Shown: positions 36,401 to 44,968, numbered from the stretch's first letter. The stretch: 64,000 bases of DNA from Pseudobacter ginsenosidimutans (GCF_007970185.1 NZ_CP042431.1:4836001-4900000), one strand, 5' to 3'. Notes: generated by a model not told the origin, from the letters alone. Program-made: numbers and translations.

Positions 36401-36593
36401 CCTGGTGGAGGATCGTGATGTCTTCCGTTCTCAGCTCTTCCAGAGCCTGTAAAGTAGCGGTATCGGTACTTCCGTCATTCACAACAATTATTTCCAGTTC
36501 TTGATGGGTCTGTGATACTACTGACCGAACAGCCTTTTTGATGCTGTTGCCGTAATTATAACATGGAATGATAACGGATACAGACTTTGTCAT
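33450..36593 (-). CDS. Multidomain glycosyltransferase (GT2 - GT2-like - GT4, repeated C-terminal motif)
   Basis: A 1047-residue cytosolic or membrane-associated glycosyltransferase. Residues 1-230 are a GT2 domain (VSVIIPCYNYGNSIKKAVRS, VVNDGST, and the metal-binding FLDHDD). Residues about 230-430 resemble a second, degraded GT2 unit without a clear DxD. Residues about 500-880 are a GT4 domain (VPFMSRGGAEKVD, GFIGRLCIEKGLHKW, SLSEGLPLVIMEALCSGVPV with the E-x7-E pair). Near the C-terminus a motif of about 22 residues (WYxxxYEVLPxWFKRxGxIxK) occurs twice, at about 953-973 and 1001-1022. Its start overlaps the end of the gene at 36590 by four bases, so the two form an operon. Confidence 0.93.
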   Translation of the reverse strand: MTKSVSVIIPCYNYGNSIKKAVRSVVSQTHQELEIIVVNDGSTDTATLQALEELRTEDITILHQENKGPSAARNAGAAIAKGDYLMFLDHDDTIHPRTIELLSEALQYYNGYDYVYSSVYYYGQIPEYFVWKPQSFNAYDLIWANHPTLSSLIKRSAHNNVNGFSENLVYGMEDWEYWIKLSRHGHRGKMIDLPLYFYWQHGRTHTAIAAENSRFTFDTIIANNPEVYNPVYISEIKKQWRPIVTIIAYDDGLPAPMLASLQEQTIPDKQIILVSSDPGRSTEKITSCKEVITIINSSQQPLDECFNQAFLSARGEFVFLLHNAGFARSSSVEEAIWRKIFDKSSAWHYYIAHANKSHQAIVGLPDQIHQINGVLMETSLLRFSGGFAEGLSFHHSFQELLLRLEAGSLAGTFINSEVLKTTVAIESDPVAVFGKYPQLFGYSPRLNELLRRPLETDHHNQLHRQQTFHSLKQLIHSDIGAPWYVSQANQRMNTPSLINPAASSKNVLYCVPFMSRGGAEKVDIDVLAALKRDGYRIILVTDIVSDHSWKPKFEEFTDEIYHVETITNNQQQRVKFLEYLLISRNVSLLFIRSSNAGYQLAASLKKEIKATIATVDLLHAYDPNHEDWVDISAAYDPYIDERIVITRDLQEYMVANYGISRRKIRVILNGLDTRLYSGDSNPVKLREKLQLKPETKIVGFIGRLCIEKGLHKWLEVADELNATFPSLHFVVAGDGPLKAELQEKANALQISNISFIGWQEKVHEVVAGFDLMLMTSLSEGLPLVIMEALCSGVPVVAPDIGGIREILTNDFSGLIPADALPKVYAAKIRKLLNMQESHKEFLRAETIQFVQQTFDTQVSQQKYLDTIKRLVDARNSANKAKLIITYLMAEPFLAEDYRSNPAMYEYQNLADYYLSCQHWLQQHQEASNNGAGFLHSNSAVLTHTKSDQVIADWYLNQYEVLPLWFKRTGHIVKVLYGKRSWRSLYDNTAKGYDSSISVQQWYNNEYEVLPAWFKRIGNIIKRVQKIRAAGKGGIQVIVTARADAAVR

Positions 36594-38590
36594 GCAGGGA
36601 CATTTTTTTCAAGGCGATAGAATTGCACTGCTGAAGGATGAGTGGGGGCTAACACCGCCGTTGCCTTCTGTAAGCAACTGTTGCGGAGTCGATTCATTTT
36701 TGTTGTGTTTTTGGCAAGCTCCGTGATGGTAGCAATCAGGTCTGCCGCCTGCTTTTCGGGATCCTTGTAATGCAGGCGGAAGCGGGAGCCTGTCTGGGGA
36801 TCGATCAAATCCTTTATTCCTTCATTGCCTATGGATAATACAGGAATACCAAGCCGGAGCGCTTCCCGCAAGGCATCATTCAAACCATTCAGGGCGCTTA
36901 TATCAAGGTAGCAGTCTGCTATTGCGAGGGCTTCCTGAAGCTCCGGCTGTTGCGGATTTACAGGCAACAGTCGTAAGTTTCCGGACAGCTCATGGGGAGT
37001 GATAGATTCTCTCAATAATTTCAATTCCCGTTCCCATACTCTCAGAATAAAGAGACAATGGTTATGTTCGTTCGTTTTCAATTTGCTGATCAATGCCCGC
37101 AGCCACTTGAAATGCTCGTTGCCGATTCTGCCGGTGAAGGAAATGGTGAAGGTGCCTGAATTGATACCCCATTCATTTTTTTGTTGCTGCACTTGCCTTA
37201 ATGAAAATGGCTGTACAGGTTGCTGCGATACCGGCGGCATGAAATACACTTTGCCATATAAAGCCGCATTCGTTTCCAGTATGAACCGGATCTCCTGTGC
37301 CCCTGCACCAATATGATCAATGTAAGCAGTATCTAAATGGTAACGCTGAATTAAGTTATCCACCGAAAATTGTTTTGGCAAGCTCAGCAAAATAAGATCT
37401 GCCTGCAGATGTGGAAAAGCAGATTTTATTAATGGCAGGTCTTCCGGATCAGCCGGCAGGTTGATAGCAATGACCCTTTGAATATTTCTGCTGGTGATTA
37501 AATACTGCCATATTGATTGACGGTTTTGTACAGCGCATAAATGATCTGCTATAAAAACATCATCAGTGATGCCGGAAAAATCTCCGTCATAATGATCGCT
37601 TTCCAGGTGATGGATCAGGATAGTGATGGATGCTCCCTGTGATTGAAAGAAACGAAGATAGTCGCAGGTGATGAGCTGTTGATTATCTTCAGGCTGATAG
37701 TTCAGCAGAAAAAGTATATGTTCTCCTCCTGATCCTGATAAATTGGCCTGTTGAATATTGGTAATTTGATGTCGTTCTTTTGATAAGGAGGTGTTGAAAC
37801 TGAGCGATGCAAGTTTTTTAGCATATTTTTCATGCAGGCGGCCAATAAATGCCTGTCGTTTGCCGGCATCAAAAATATCGGGCCAGTCAATGGAGCGGTT
37901 GTTCCTTTCACGATACCAGTAGAGGAATTCAGGGATGGTATAACCCCAGAGGCCAATACTTGCAGCATGTAACCAAAAGTCCCAATCCTCCATGCCGCCC
38001 TTGATATTTTCGTATTGTATTTGATCAAATACAGAGCGGCGACAAACATAACAGTTAACGGCATAATTATCAGCAAGGAACCTTTCTGGTTGCAGGTATC
38101 CATGGGCCCATACATATTCTTTGGCATCAAAGCCAATGGTATGGCTGCTTACAAAAGAAAAATGCGGATTCAGTTCCAGGCATAGTAAACATTTTTCCAG
38201 GTAGCTGAATTCCACCATATCGTCTGAATCGATAAAAAAGAGATAATTCCCTTTCGCATGTTGCACACCGTGATTCCTGGTTAATGCAAGACCGATATTG
38301 GCTGTGTTGTTGATCACTCTGATGCGTGGATCGGATTGGGCAGCATCGTTCAGCAATTGCAGGGAAATGGAATTTGTTGAACAATCATTAATGATCAGCC
38401 ATTCGAAGTTCGAATAGGTTTGATGAAGTATGGAATAAAGTGTTTCAAGAAAAATTTCACCGGTATTATAAAAGGCTGTAATGATGGATACCACAGGTTG
38501 AGAGGCCACCATTCCTGTTCTTTGAGAAGTCCCTGTTGTTTTCCTGGTAAAAGGAGTTTGTGTAAAATCGGGTATGTACGAACAGATCAT
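36590..38590 (-). CDS. Glycosyltransferase (GT2 plus GT4-like)
   Basis: A 666-residue glycosyltransferase. Residues about 30-240 form a GT2 domain (VVSIITAFYNTGEIFLETLY, NDCST and FIDSDD as the DxD). The C-terminal part (about 470-650) looks like the nucleotide-binding half of GT4 (FTISFTGRIGNEHFKWLRAL, LREALRLGIPVLSIGNEGI), with the usual E-x7-E not obvious. The start at 38590 is close to a perfect -7 box; the ATG at 38512 (MVASQPVVSII) is an alternative that removes 26 residues without domain. It precedes and overlaps the larger glycosyltransferase gene. Confidence 0.9.
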   Translation of the reverse strand: MICSYIPDFTQTPFTRKTTGTSQRTGMVASQPVVSIITAFYNTGEIFLETLYSILHQTYSNFEWLIINDCSTNSISLQLLNDAAQSDPRIRVINNTANIGLALTRNHGVQHAKGNYLFFIDSDDMVEFSYLEKCLLCLELNPHFSFVSSHTIGFDAKEYVWAHGYLQPERFLADNYAVNCYVCRRSVFDQIQYENIKGGMEDWDFWLHAASIGLWGYTIPEFLYWYRERNNRSIDWPDIFDAGKRQAFIGRLHEKYAKKLASLSFNTSLSKERHQITNIQQANLSGSGGEHILFLLNYQPEDNQQLITCDYLRFFQSQGASITILIHHLESDHYDGDFSGITDDVFIADHLCAVQNRQSIWQYLITSRNIQRVIAINLPADPEDLPLIKSAFPHLQADLILLSLPKQFSVDNLIQRYHLDTAYIDHIGAGAQEIRFILETNAALYGKVYFMPPVSQQPVQPFSLRQVQQQKNEWGINSGTFTISFTGRIGNEHFKWLRALISKLKTNEHNHCLFILRVWERELKLLRESITPHELSGNLRLLPVNPQQPELQEALAIADCYLDISALNGLNDALREALRLGIPVLSIGNEGIKDLIDPQTGSRFRLHYKDPEKQAADLIATITELAKNTTKMNRLRNSCLQKATAVLAPTHPSAVQFYRLEKNVPA

Positions 38591-38605
38591 AAGCTATACT
38601 TGCCG

Positions 38606-38613
38606 CAAAGATA
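38606..38613 (-). promoter_or_regulatory. -7 box of the glycosyltransferase operon
   Basis: Minus-strand TATCTTTG, a perfect TAnnTTTG match, 16 bases before the annotated start. No -33 TTG is in place. If used, the leader for the start at 38590 would be only about 10 bases, so the ATG at 38512 also remains open. Confidence 0.45.
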
Positions 38614-38804
38614 GGTGTGACCATCTCCGCAGGTATTGCCATTGCAGCTTACAGCTTACCAACCAGTTGAACAGGGCGGTTCAATTGCCGCGTTATTTAT
38701 TTGAAATGACGAAATATTTCAATTAAGTTACTTCAGAGGGATTTTCCTCCTGAATGCTGAACATTCCTTTTCGAAAGAATTGAATTATTGTTTCCTGCAT
38801 AAAC

Positions 38805-38842
38805 GAACCAGGGGTTGCAATGTATAATGCAACCCCTGGTTC
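38805..38842. terminator. Strong hairpin after the T9SS adhesin gene
   Basis: 15-bp perfect stem (38805-38819 with 38828-38842, GAACCAGGGGTTGCA/TGCAACCCCTGGTTC) with an 8-base loop. It lies 19 bases after the adhesin stop on the minus strand. The following T-run is weak (GTTTATG), so it may also protect the mRNA end. Confidence 0.7.
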
Positions 38843-38861
38843 CTGATCGTTTCGGATCTTA

Positions 38862-41795
38862 TCAATCAACCTTCAATATCTTCACTTTTTCCTTTCCATT
38901 TCCAAGTGTAATAATATACAAGCCTGCTTTTTGTGTTGTCAGATCCACATCAAATACATTCCATCCAATGCGGAGATGTACTTTCTTATTCCAGATGGTG
39001 CGGCCGTTGAAATCATTCGCTCTTACATTGTATTGTCCTTCTTCTGTGATCAATGCTTTCAGGGTAATCTTACCTTTTGTAGGGTTAGGGTATCCCTGTA
39101 CCACGGTTACGCTGCGGTTCTCATTGCAGAAGCCGAGCTCAATCACTTTGCTGGTGCTTGCTGTACAGCCATTGGCGTCTGTAGTGGTATAGCTGATGGT
39201 ATGTTTACCCAATGCAGGAATTTCAAGATTCCAGTTATTGCCTGTTACACCTGTACCACTGAATATGCCACCGGCAGGAGTTGCCAGCAATTGAATATTC
39301 CTTTCTTCTACACATACATTGGTTGCAGTGGTAATGATTGGCTCGATTGGCTCATTGATAGTGAGGCTCACCACATCGGAGTAAACAGTTGAACAAGGAC
39401 CAACCAGCATTACCCTGTATCGATTTCCATTTTCCGACTGTGTTACATTGGCAACAGTAAATGTGCTGCCATTCTCTCCGTTGATATTCTCCCAGGTTTG
39501 GCCCTGTTCTTTCTGCCACTGCACCAGTTGTGCACCTGTTGCATTGATAGTGAAAATGGCGTTCTGATCCAGGCAGACTGCACGATTTGCCGGTTGTGCA
39601 TTGATCTCTGGTTTCTGTGAATCGGTAACAGTTACTGTGAAAGTACAGGTAGACTGATTGCCGCAGGCGTCAGTAGCTGTTGCTGTTACGGTTGTAACGC
39701 CAATGGGGAATGCAGAACCGGAAACTGGTAAGGTGGTAACGGTTACGGTACCGCCGCAATTATCTGTTGCATTCACAGTAAAACTTGCATTGGCGGTGCA
39801 GGATCCGGAAGTGCCTACGGTGATATTGGCAGGGCAACTGATCACAGGAGCAGTTTGATCGTTCACTGTAATGAGTTGTGTGCAGGTGGCGGTATTGCCG
39901 GCATTATCTGTAGCCCGATAGGTTCTGGTTATAGTATACTTGTTGGCGCAGGTTTGATTGCTGATCACATCGTTCACGAATGTGACGGCAACACCCGGAC
40001 AATTATCCGCAGCAATAACGCTGCTGATATCGGGAACAGGAATTTCTCCGGTACAGCTGACAGATACTGCGGCAGGGCAGGAGATAGTTGGGTTTTGTGT
40101 GTCATTGACTGTTACCGTGAATGAGCTGTTGGTTGATCCGCAGCTATTGGTAGCTGTTAGTGTTACTGTTGTTACGCCAACATTGAAAGTAGAACCGCTG
40201 CCGGTGCCATGGCCGCTGCCGGTGGTAGCCCCGGTGAAACTATAGCTGAGTGTGGGCGCTGGAGTACCTGTTCCTGTTGCTGTATAAGTGGCCACAGCGC
40301 TGCAGGTATTTACTGCGTTGTTCAATGAAATATTGGATGGAAGTGTAACGCCGGGAGCGGGGTTAACGGTGACTGTTGCGGTGGCTGTGGTGAAACATCC
40401 GCCGACCTGTCCGGTTACTGTGAAAGTAACTGTTACCGGAGCAGCCGTTGTATTGACCAGGGGGCCACTGATATTCCCTGATCCGCTGGCGTCGATACCG
40501 GTTACTTCAGCAACCTTGTCCCTTGTCCAGCTGATTCCTGCGTAGGGAATTGTGCTGGACCCAATAATAGGAATAATGTCATTGCCACTGCAGATAGCTT
40601 GACTTTCATGCGAAACTGAAGTAACACCCGGGTCATTTACTGTGAAAACAGTATTTGATGAATGTGCACAGCCATATGGATCTGTAATGTCATATGTGAC
40701 AGTCTGCGTACCAACAGAAGGATCAAATTGCCCATTGATTACTCCTGTTCCGGAGAATGTTCCGCCGGCAGGAGAGGCCATGCCAGCCAGGTCAACAATG
40801 ATATTTCCGCAGACTTCCTGTGGCTGGAATGAAATAGGATTTGCAGGGCAAACAACGGTGATCGAATAAGGCTGGGACCCGGAACAACCGCTGGCATCAG
40901 ATGCAGTAACAGTAAAATTGAATGTTCCTGTTGCTGTGGGTGTTCCGGAGATGGTGCCGTTTGCACTAAGCGTAAGGCCGGGAGGAAGAGCTCCGGAAGT
41001 AATAGCAAAGTTTGGTGCGCCAAGTGCTCCTGTCTGACTGAGTGTTTGATAATAACTGCTACCTGCAGTGCCACCGGTAAAGGCGCCGGCGGCAGGACTG
41101 AGCGTAAATGCCGGGCACACATATGGCGTGTAGACAACGTTATCGATTCCGATATAATCACTGTTGCTTCCCATTGGACCCGCACCTGTTACGAAGTAGC
41201 GAAATGCGATCCTTCCTGAAGTGGGAGCAGGTAATCCGGAAATCGTAATGGTATATTGTGTCCATATACTGGGATATACATTGGTTACCAACGTAGGGTT
41301 TACAGAAAGGAGTAAGGTGCTGAAATCTCCAAAGCTTACGTGTGAGGTTCCTACATTGGTGCTGGCTCCATTGGTACTGAGGCGTACTTCCAGTCTGTCA
41401 GGATATTCGGTACCACCAACAGGCGTGGTTGGTCTCCTGGTCCAGAAAGTAAAAACATCTCCATTGCGCAAGGTTCGGTTAGGAGTGATCAACCAGTTAC
41501 TGATAGTTCCTGTGCCTCCGGTTGTACTGTTGAAATTTACTCCAATATAAGCGTTGTTGACTCCATTATAAGCGTTAAAAGGACCGGGGTCAGGTGTAGC
41601 AGTAGTAGGAGTGCCCTGGAACCAGGTATTACCACCCAATGGATTACTGTTATTCTGGATATACCAACCATTGCCGGTCAGTAATGAAATGTTGTCGAAA
41701 TTCTCTGTGTAACTCTGAGCATTGACATTGAGATTTGTCAATGTTGATAGTAGAAAGAAGAACCAAAAAAAATGTCGGGTAAAATTAGGGGTCAT
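38862..41795 (-). CDS. Large T9SS-exported adhesin-like protein (Ig/HYR repeats)
   Basis: A 977-residue secreted or surface protein. Order: signal peptide (1-26, cleavage after VNA), a choice-of-anchor-J-like domain (about 27-215), a putative Ig (He_PIG) domain (about 230-310, SGALPPGLTLSANGTISGTP), PKD/Ig-like units (310-480), HYR-like repeats with the CPA/CPAN pattern (about 570-730), an Ig-type unit (NRAVCLDQNAIFTI), and a C-terminal type IX sorting domain (YPNPTKGKITLKALI, ending GKEKVKILKVD). Such proteins are exported by the type IX system and attached to the surface or released. A hairpin lies in its 5' leader and glycosyltransferase genes follow. Confidence 0.9.
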   Translation of the reverse strand: MTPNFTRHFFWFFFLLSTLTNLNVNAQSYTENFDNISLLTGNGWYIQNNSNPLGGNTWFQGTPTTATPDPGPFNAYNGVNNAYIGVNFNSTTGGTGTISNWLITPNRTLRNGDVFTFWTRRPTTPVGGTEYPDRLEVRLSTNGASTNVGTSHVSFGDFSTLLLSVNPTLVTNVYPSIWTQYTITISGLPAPTSGRIAFRYFVTGAGPMGSNSDYIGIDNVVYTPYVCPAFTLSPAAGAFTGGTAGSSYYQTLSQTGALGAPNFAITSGALPPGLTLSANGTISGTPTATGTFNFTVTASDASGCSGSQPYSITVVCPANPISFQPQEVCGNIIVDLAGMASPAGGTFSGTGVINGQFDPSVGTQTVTYDITDPYGCAHSSNTVFTVNDPGVTSVSHESQAICSGNDIIPIIGSSTIPYAGISWTRDKVAEVTGIDASGSGNISGPLVNTTAAPVTVTFTVTGQVGGCFTTATATVTVNPAPGVTLPSNISLNNAVNTCSAVATYTATGTGTPAPTLSYSFTGATTGSGHGTGSGSTFNVGVTTVTLTATNSCGSTNSSFTVTVNDTQNPTISCPAAVSVSCTGEIPVPDISSVIAADNCPGVAVTFVNDVISNQTCANKYTITRTYRATDNAGNTATCTQLITVNDQTAPVISCPANITVGTSGSCTANASFTVNATDNCGGTVTVTTLPVSGSAFPIGVTTVTATATDACGNQSTCTFTVTVTDSQKPEINAQPANRAVCLDQNAIFTINATGAQLVQWQKEQGQTWENINGENGSTFTVANVTQSENGNRYRVMLVGPCSTVYSDVVSLTINEPIEPIITTATNVCVEERNIQLLATPAGGIFSGTGVTGNNWNLEIPALGKHTISYTTTDANGCTASTSKVIELGFCNENRSVTVVQGYPNPTKGKITLKALITEEGQYNVRANDFNGRTIWNKKVHLRIGWNVFDVDLTTQKAGLYIITLGNGKEKVKILKVD

Positions 41796-42312
41796 AAGTA
41801 TTTAGATTTGACTTTCATCAAGAAAGACGTTACATCGTAAATGGAAAAATGTAAACGTCTTAATTATAAAAAACTTGTTGCTTCAAAGGATAGGAATTGC
41901 TGAATATCGAAGCTACTACCGGCATTACATACCCGATAAGCAGGAATGAAAGCCGGTACTGCCCTGGATCTTCAGGGTTTTACAAACAAGTAAAAATGAG
42001 AGCTGAAAAAAGAAATGAAATAAACAATGAGGGTAGTTTGGGGTTTGGTTTTAGTAATGGGTTGAAGGCGCAAAGATATTCGATAATCAAATCGGAACCA
42101 TGAATGAGTTGCGTTTCTGATGTATGTTTATGGATTTTTGCAAAGAATCTATAGCGCCGGCGCATCTTGTAGTATAGACGCATTTGATGTACTTAATTGA
42201 TCTGGGTTATACCGGATATTCCCAGCCAGATAGTTTGCGAGGTATCAGGCAGGGATATGCGCTGGAAGATAGGGTAAGGGGCAGCAAACAGGTAGACAAT
42301 AAGTGGACGGGC
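41796..42312 (-). other. 517-base leader/upstream region of the adhesin gene
   Basis: No convincing gene. A hairpin at 41825-41862 (AAGACGTTACAT with ATGTAAACGTCTT, one bulge) lies about 30-66 bases before the adhesin start and would be in its mRNA leader. CCCTG/CAGGG arms near 41961-41976 could be another small structure. Minus-strand TATCTTTG (42071-42078) is a perfect -7 box, giving a leader of about 270 bases, but without a -33 element. Confidence 0.45.
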
Positions 42313-42762
42313 TTATTTACTGATGAAAACATTTCCTTCTTTTACTATTTCCCAACTCCCTTCCTCAATTTCTGCTTCCAGTTCCTGATCGTTCCAGCCG
42401 CAATAACCAATGAACAATTTAATATCCATTTCTGTGAGTGTTTTGTTATTGATCAGGCGGACAGCTTCCCTGAAATCACCGCCCAGACAAATATTGCCGG
42501 TAACAGGTGTGCCGCCTTTGATCAGGTCGGGCCGTTGGTGAAGAAAGAAAAGATGCTCACGGTCTACCGGACCACCATCGTACATGGGAAAAGGAGCACT
42601 GTGTTTGAACTCTTCCAGTTCATTGAATCTACGGAGGAATGGTATATTCACTACAAATCCCATTGCACCTTTTTCATTGTGCTCTGTGATGAATACCTCT
42701 GTGTTTTCAAAGAAAGTATCATCAAGAAGGGGTGTGCTTTTTAAGAAGGTTCCGGAATGCAT
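42313..42762 (-). CDS. YqgE/AlgH-family protein (short form)
   Basis: A 149-residue protein of the YqgE/AlgH (DUF179) family, function not well defined; AlgH was linked to alginate regulation, though that is disputed. The hallmarks are near the N-terminus (GTFLKSTPLLDDTFFENTEV, then EHNEKGAMGFVVNIP), mid (PMYDGGPVDREHLFFLHQRP) and near the C-terminus (LFIGYCGWNDQELEAEIEEG). Most members have about 180-190 residues; here the C-terminal 30-40 residues after SWEIVKEG are missing. The start is at the expected N-terminus. No operon partner. Confidence 0.85.
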   Translation of the reverse strand: MHSGTFLKSTPLLDDTFFENTEVFITEHNEKGAMGFVVNIPFLRRFNELEEFKHSAPFPMYDGGPVDREHLFFLHQRPDLIKGGTPVTGNICLGGDFREAVRLINNKTLTEMDIKLFIGYCGWNDQELEAEIEEGSWEIVKEGNVFISK

Positions 42763-42910
42763 AATGGTAAAATTAGTACAGTAATTGCAAATGCCGGTTT
42801 TATGGCTGGGATTGCTGGTTGGGCCGACTTCAGTTCAGTGTGCTACTGCACACATCTTAATCCGATTTGATATTAATTTGTATTTTTAGCTCAAACCCTG
42901 ACTGTTAATT

Positions 42911-43510
42911 TTGGACACTGCATATACTGCTTATGAAGATACAGAACTGTTCCGGCTCATCGCAGAAGGTGATGAAACCGCGTTCCGGCAACTCTTTGAG
43001 CGCTACACTCCGCGCATCAGGCCATTGATCAGATCGATCATTGGCGAAGAAGCAGCAGTGAAAGATCTGATTCAGGACATCTTTCTACTCCTCTGGATCA
43101 GCAGAGAAAAACTTCCCGACGTACAGCATCCTGAAAAATGGATCTTCCGGATGGTTCATTACCGCTGTTACAAATGGCTGCGGGATCAGGGTGTCAGATC
43201 AAGTGCCAAACTGAAACTTAACGATACACAAATTGCCGGTACTGCCAACTCCACACTTGAGAATACACTGTTCCTCGAAACATCTCGCCTGATCCGGCAG
43301 GCTGTGCAGGCACTCCCGGCACAGGCACGGAAAGTTTATCAGCTTCGGAGAGAAGCTGACATGAAGATCGATGAAATCGCTGACCTGATGGGCCTGTCGC
43401 CCAAAACAGTAAAGAATACACTCACCCGGGCCTTGAAATCTATCCAGTCTTACCTGGAGGATAATGGCATTATCATTCCTGCCGCACTGCTTGCCTTGCT
43501 GCTATCGTAA
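42911..43510 (+). CDS. ECF RNA polymerase sigma factor (locus 2)
   Basis: A 199-residue ECF sigma factor. Region 2 covers about residues 20-95 (FRQLFERYTPRIRPLI, KDLIQDIFLLLW) and region 4 about 125-180 with the HTH MKIDEIADLMGLSPKTVKNT. No ATG or GTG is available before region 2; a stop lies 12 bases upstream in frame, so translation should begin at the TTG at 42911, as in the sigma gene of locus 1, which shares the same AATTTTGGA context. The C-terminus is hydrophobic (IIIPAALLALLLS). It heads the FecR-SusC-SusD-TlpA locus. Confidence 0.93.
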   Translation: MDTAYTAYEDTELFRLIAEGDETAFRQLFERYTPRIRPLIRSIIGEEAAVKDLIQDIFLLLWISREKLPDVQHPEKWIFRMVHYRCYKWLRDQGVRSSAKLKLNDTQIAGTANSTLENTLFLETSRLIRQAVQALPAQARKVYQLRREADMKIDEIADLMGLSPKTVKNTLTRALKSIQSYLEDNGIIIPAALLALLLS

Positions 43511-43596
43511 ATATTTTTTTGTACCGGTAGGGACTTCCATGCCATAAGCGGTACAATATATAAGACCCCTTTCCTATACCCATAAAACATTGTATC

Positions 43597-44766
43597 ATGA
43601 ATGAACGGCTGCTGTTATTGCTGCAAAAAGTACGCGACAAAAATGCTACCGATACCGAACATGCGGAGTTGCTGGCAATGATCGCTGCTGATGAACCAGG
43701 TGATACTGGCGCCATTATCAACCAGTTCCATAACTGGCAGTCAGCAGATGCTGAAAGCTATAGCGTAGAAGAGATGGACAGCTTATTTGCCGGCATCATC
43801 ACTGCTGATAAAGCAATACCTGTCCGCAAACTGTCTTACCGGAAATGGGCCGCGGCAGCCGCAGTATTGCTTTTGCTGACTACATCTGTTTATTTCTGGT
43901 TGAATGATAATAAAGATCAGGTGGCCATCACCGAAACGCCGGTAGAGATCTTACCAGGCAGGGATGGCGCTGTGCTCACACTTGCCGATGGCAGGGAGGT
44001 GGTGCTCGATAGCCTGGGAAATGGCGTAGTGGCCCATCAGAACGGTATACAGGTGTTGCTGAAAGATGGACAACTGAGCTATGATCCTGTAAAAATGGAA
44101 AATGGACAAGTGCAATTCAATACCATGACTGTTCCCCGTGGCCGCCAGTTCAGGTTGCAATTACCTGATGGTACCAATGTATGGTTGAACTCCGCCAGCT
44201 CAATTCGGTATCCGGTCGTCTTTACCGGTGCTGAACGGAAAATAGCAATAACAGGCGAAGCCTATTTCGAAGTAGCGAAATATCCTGACAAGCCTTTCAT
44301 GGTTACAGTGAACAACAAAGCCAGGGTAGAAGTATTGGGAACGCATTTCAATATCAATGCCTACGATAATGAAGACAGTATCCATACCACCCTGCTGGAA
44401 GGTGCGGTACGCGTGCATAACAGGAGTAACAGGAATTTACTGCTGAAACCCGGACAGCAGGCTGTGATCCCGGCAAATCAGGATGGGGCCGCTGTTGGGA
44501 TAGCGCTTGTAAAAAATGTAAACCTGGAAAAGGTGATGGCCTGGCGGAACGGACTGTTCAATTTTGAAGGAGCTTCCCTGCAGGAAGTGCTGAAGCAATT
44601 GGAGCGATGGTATGATATTGAACCCGTATTCCAGCATGGCATTCCCGATATCAGGTTCAGTGGCGAAATGACCAGGGACATGCCTTTGAGCGGACTGCTG
44701 ATCGGCCTGGAAAGATCGGGCGTCCGGCTGCGATTGGAAGGAAAGAAACTCTTGGTGCTTCCATAG
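43597..44766 (+). CDS. FecR-family anti-sigma factor with DUF4974-like C-terminus (locus 2)
   Basis: A 389-residue inner-membrane anti-sigma factor with the same layout as locus 1: N-terminal sigma-binding region, one membrane segment at about 83-101 (WAAAAAVLLLLTTSVYFWL), a periplasmic FecR domain (about 180-285; LPDGTNVWLNSASSIRYP, GEAYFEV) and a C-terminal DUF4974-like domain (FNFEGASLQEVLKQLERWYDI). It should hold the sigma factor and release it on a signal from the SusC-2 STN domain. It lies 86 bases after the sigma gene and 202 before SusC. Confidence 0.94.
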   Translation: MNERLLLLLQKVRDKNATDTEHAELLAMIAADEPGDTGAIINQFHNWQSADAESYSVEEMDSLFAGIITADKAIPVRKLSYRKWAAAAAVLLLLTTSVYFWLNDNKDQVAITETPVEILPGRDGAVLTLADGREVVLDSLGNGVVAHQNGIQVLLKDGQLSYDPVKMENGQVQFNTMTVPRGRQFRLQLPDGTNVWLNSASSIRYPVVFTGAERKIAITGEAYFEVAKYPDKPFMVTVNNKARVEVLGTHFNINAYDNEDSIHTTLLEGAVRVHNRSNRNLLLKPGQQAVIPANQDGAAVGIALVKNVNLEKVMAWRNGLFNFEGASLQEVLKQLERWYDIEPVFQHGIPDIRFSGEMTRDMPLSGLLIGLERSGVRLRLEGKKLLVLP

Positions 44767-44828
44767 GAACAGAACTTTCTCCTTGCCGTATAATTTCATC
44801 AACGATACTGCTGTCGCAGCTTCCGCTG

Positions 44829-44904
44829 TGGCCGGAAAACTTGCTTATTGCCCGGAAATAAACGATAAAAGAAAACCGGAAGTGCTTGGACACACTTCCG
44901 GCCA
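44829..44904 (+). promoter_or_regulatory. Two competing hairpins in the SusC-2 leader
   Basis: In the 202-base gap before SusC-2, TGGCCGGAA (44829-44837) can pair with TTCCGGCCA (44896-44904), but CCGGAAGTG (44876-44884) can pair with CACTTCCGG (44893-44901). The two stems share their right arm, so only one can form at a time. No T-run follows. This could be a switch in mRNA folding or a site for RNA-based control; it is inferred from sequence only. Confidence 0.4.
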
Positions 44905-44968
44905 ATGTTCAATTGATCGTAAAAAAGGTGTCGAGCCAATTTCTAAACCAACCAAACAAAGCAAATCT

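Noticed and set aside
41897-42103. 68-residue frame in the adhesin upstream region
   Set aside because: No domain or start context; overlaps the candidate -7 box on the other strand.
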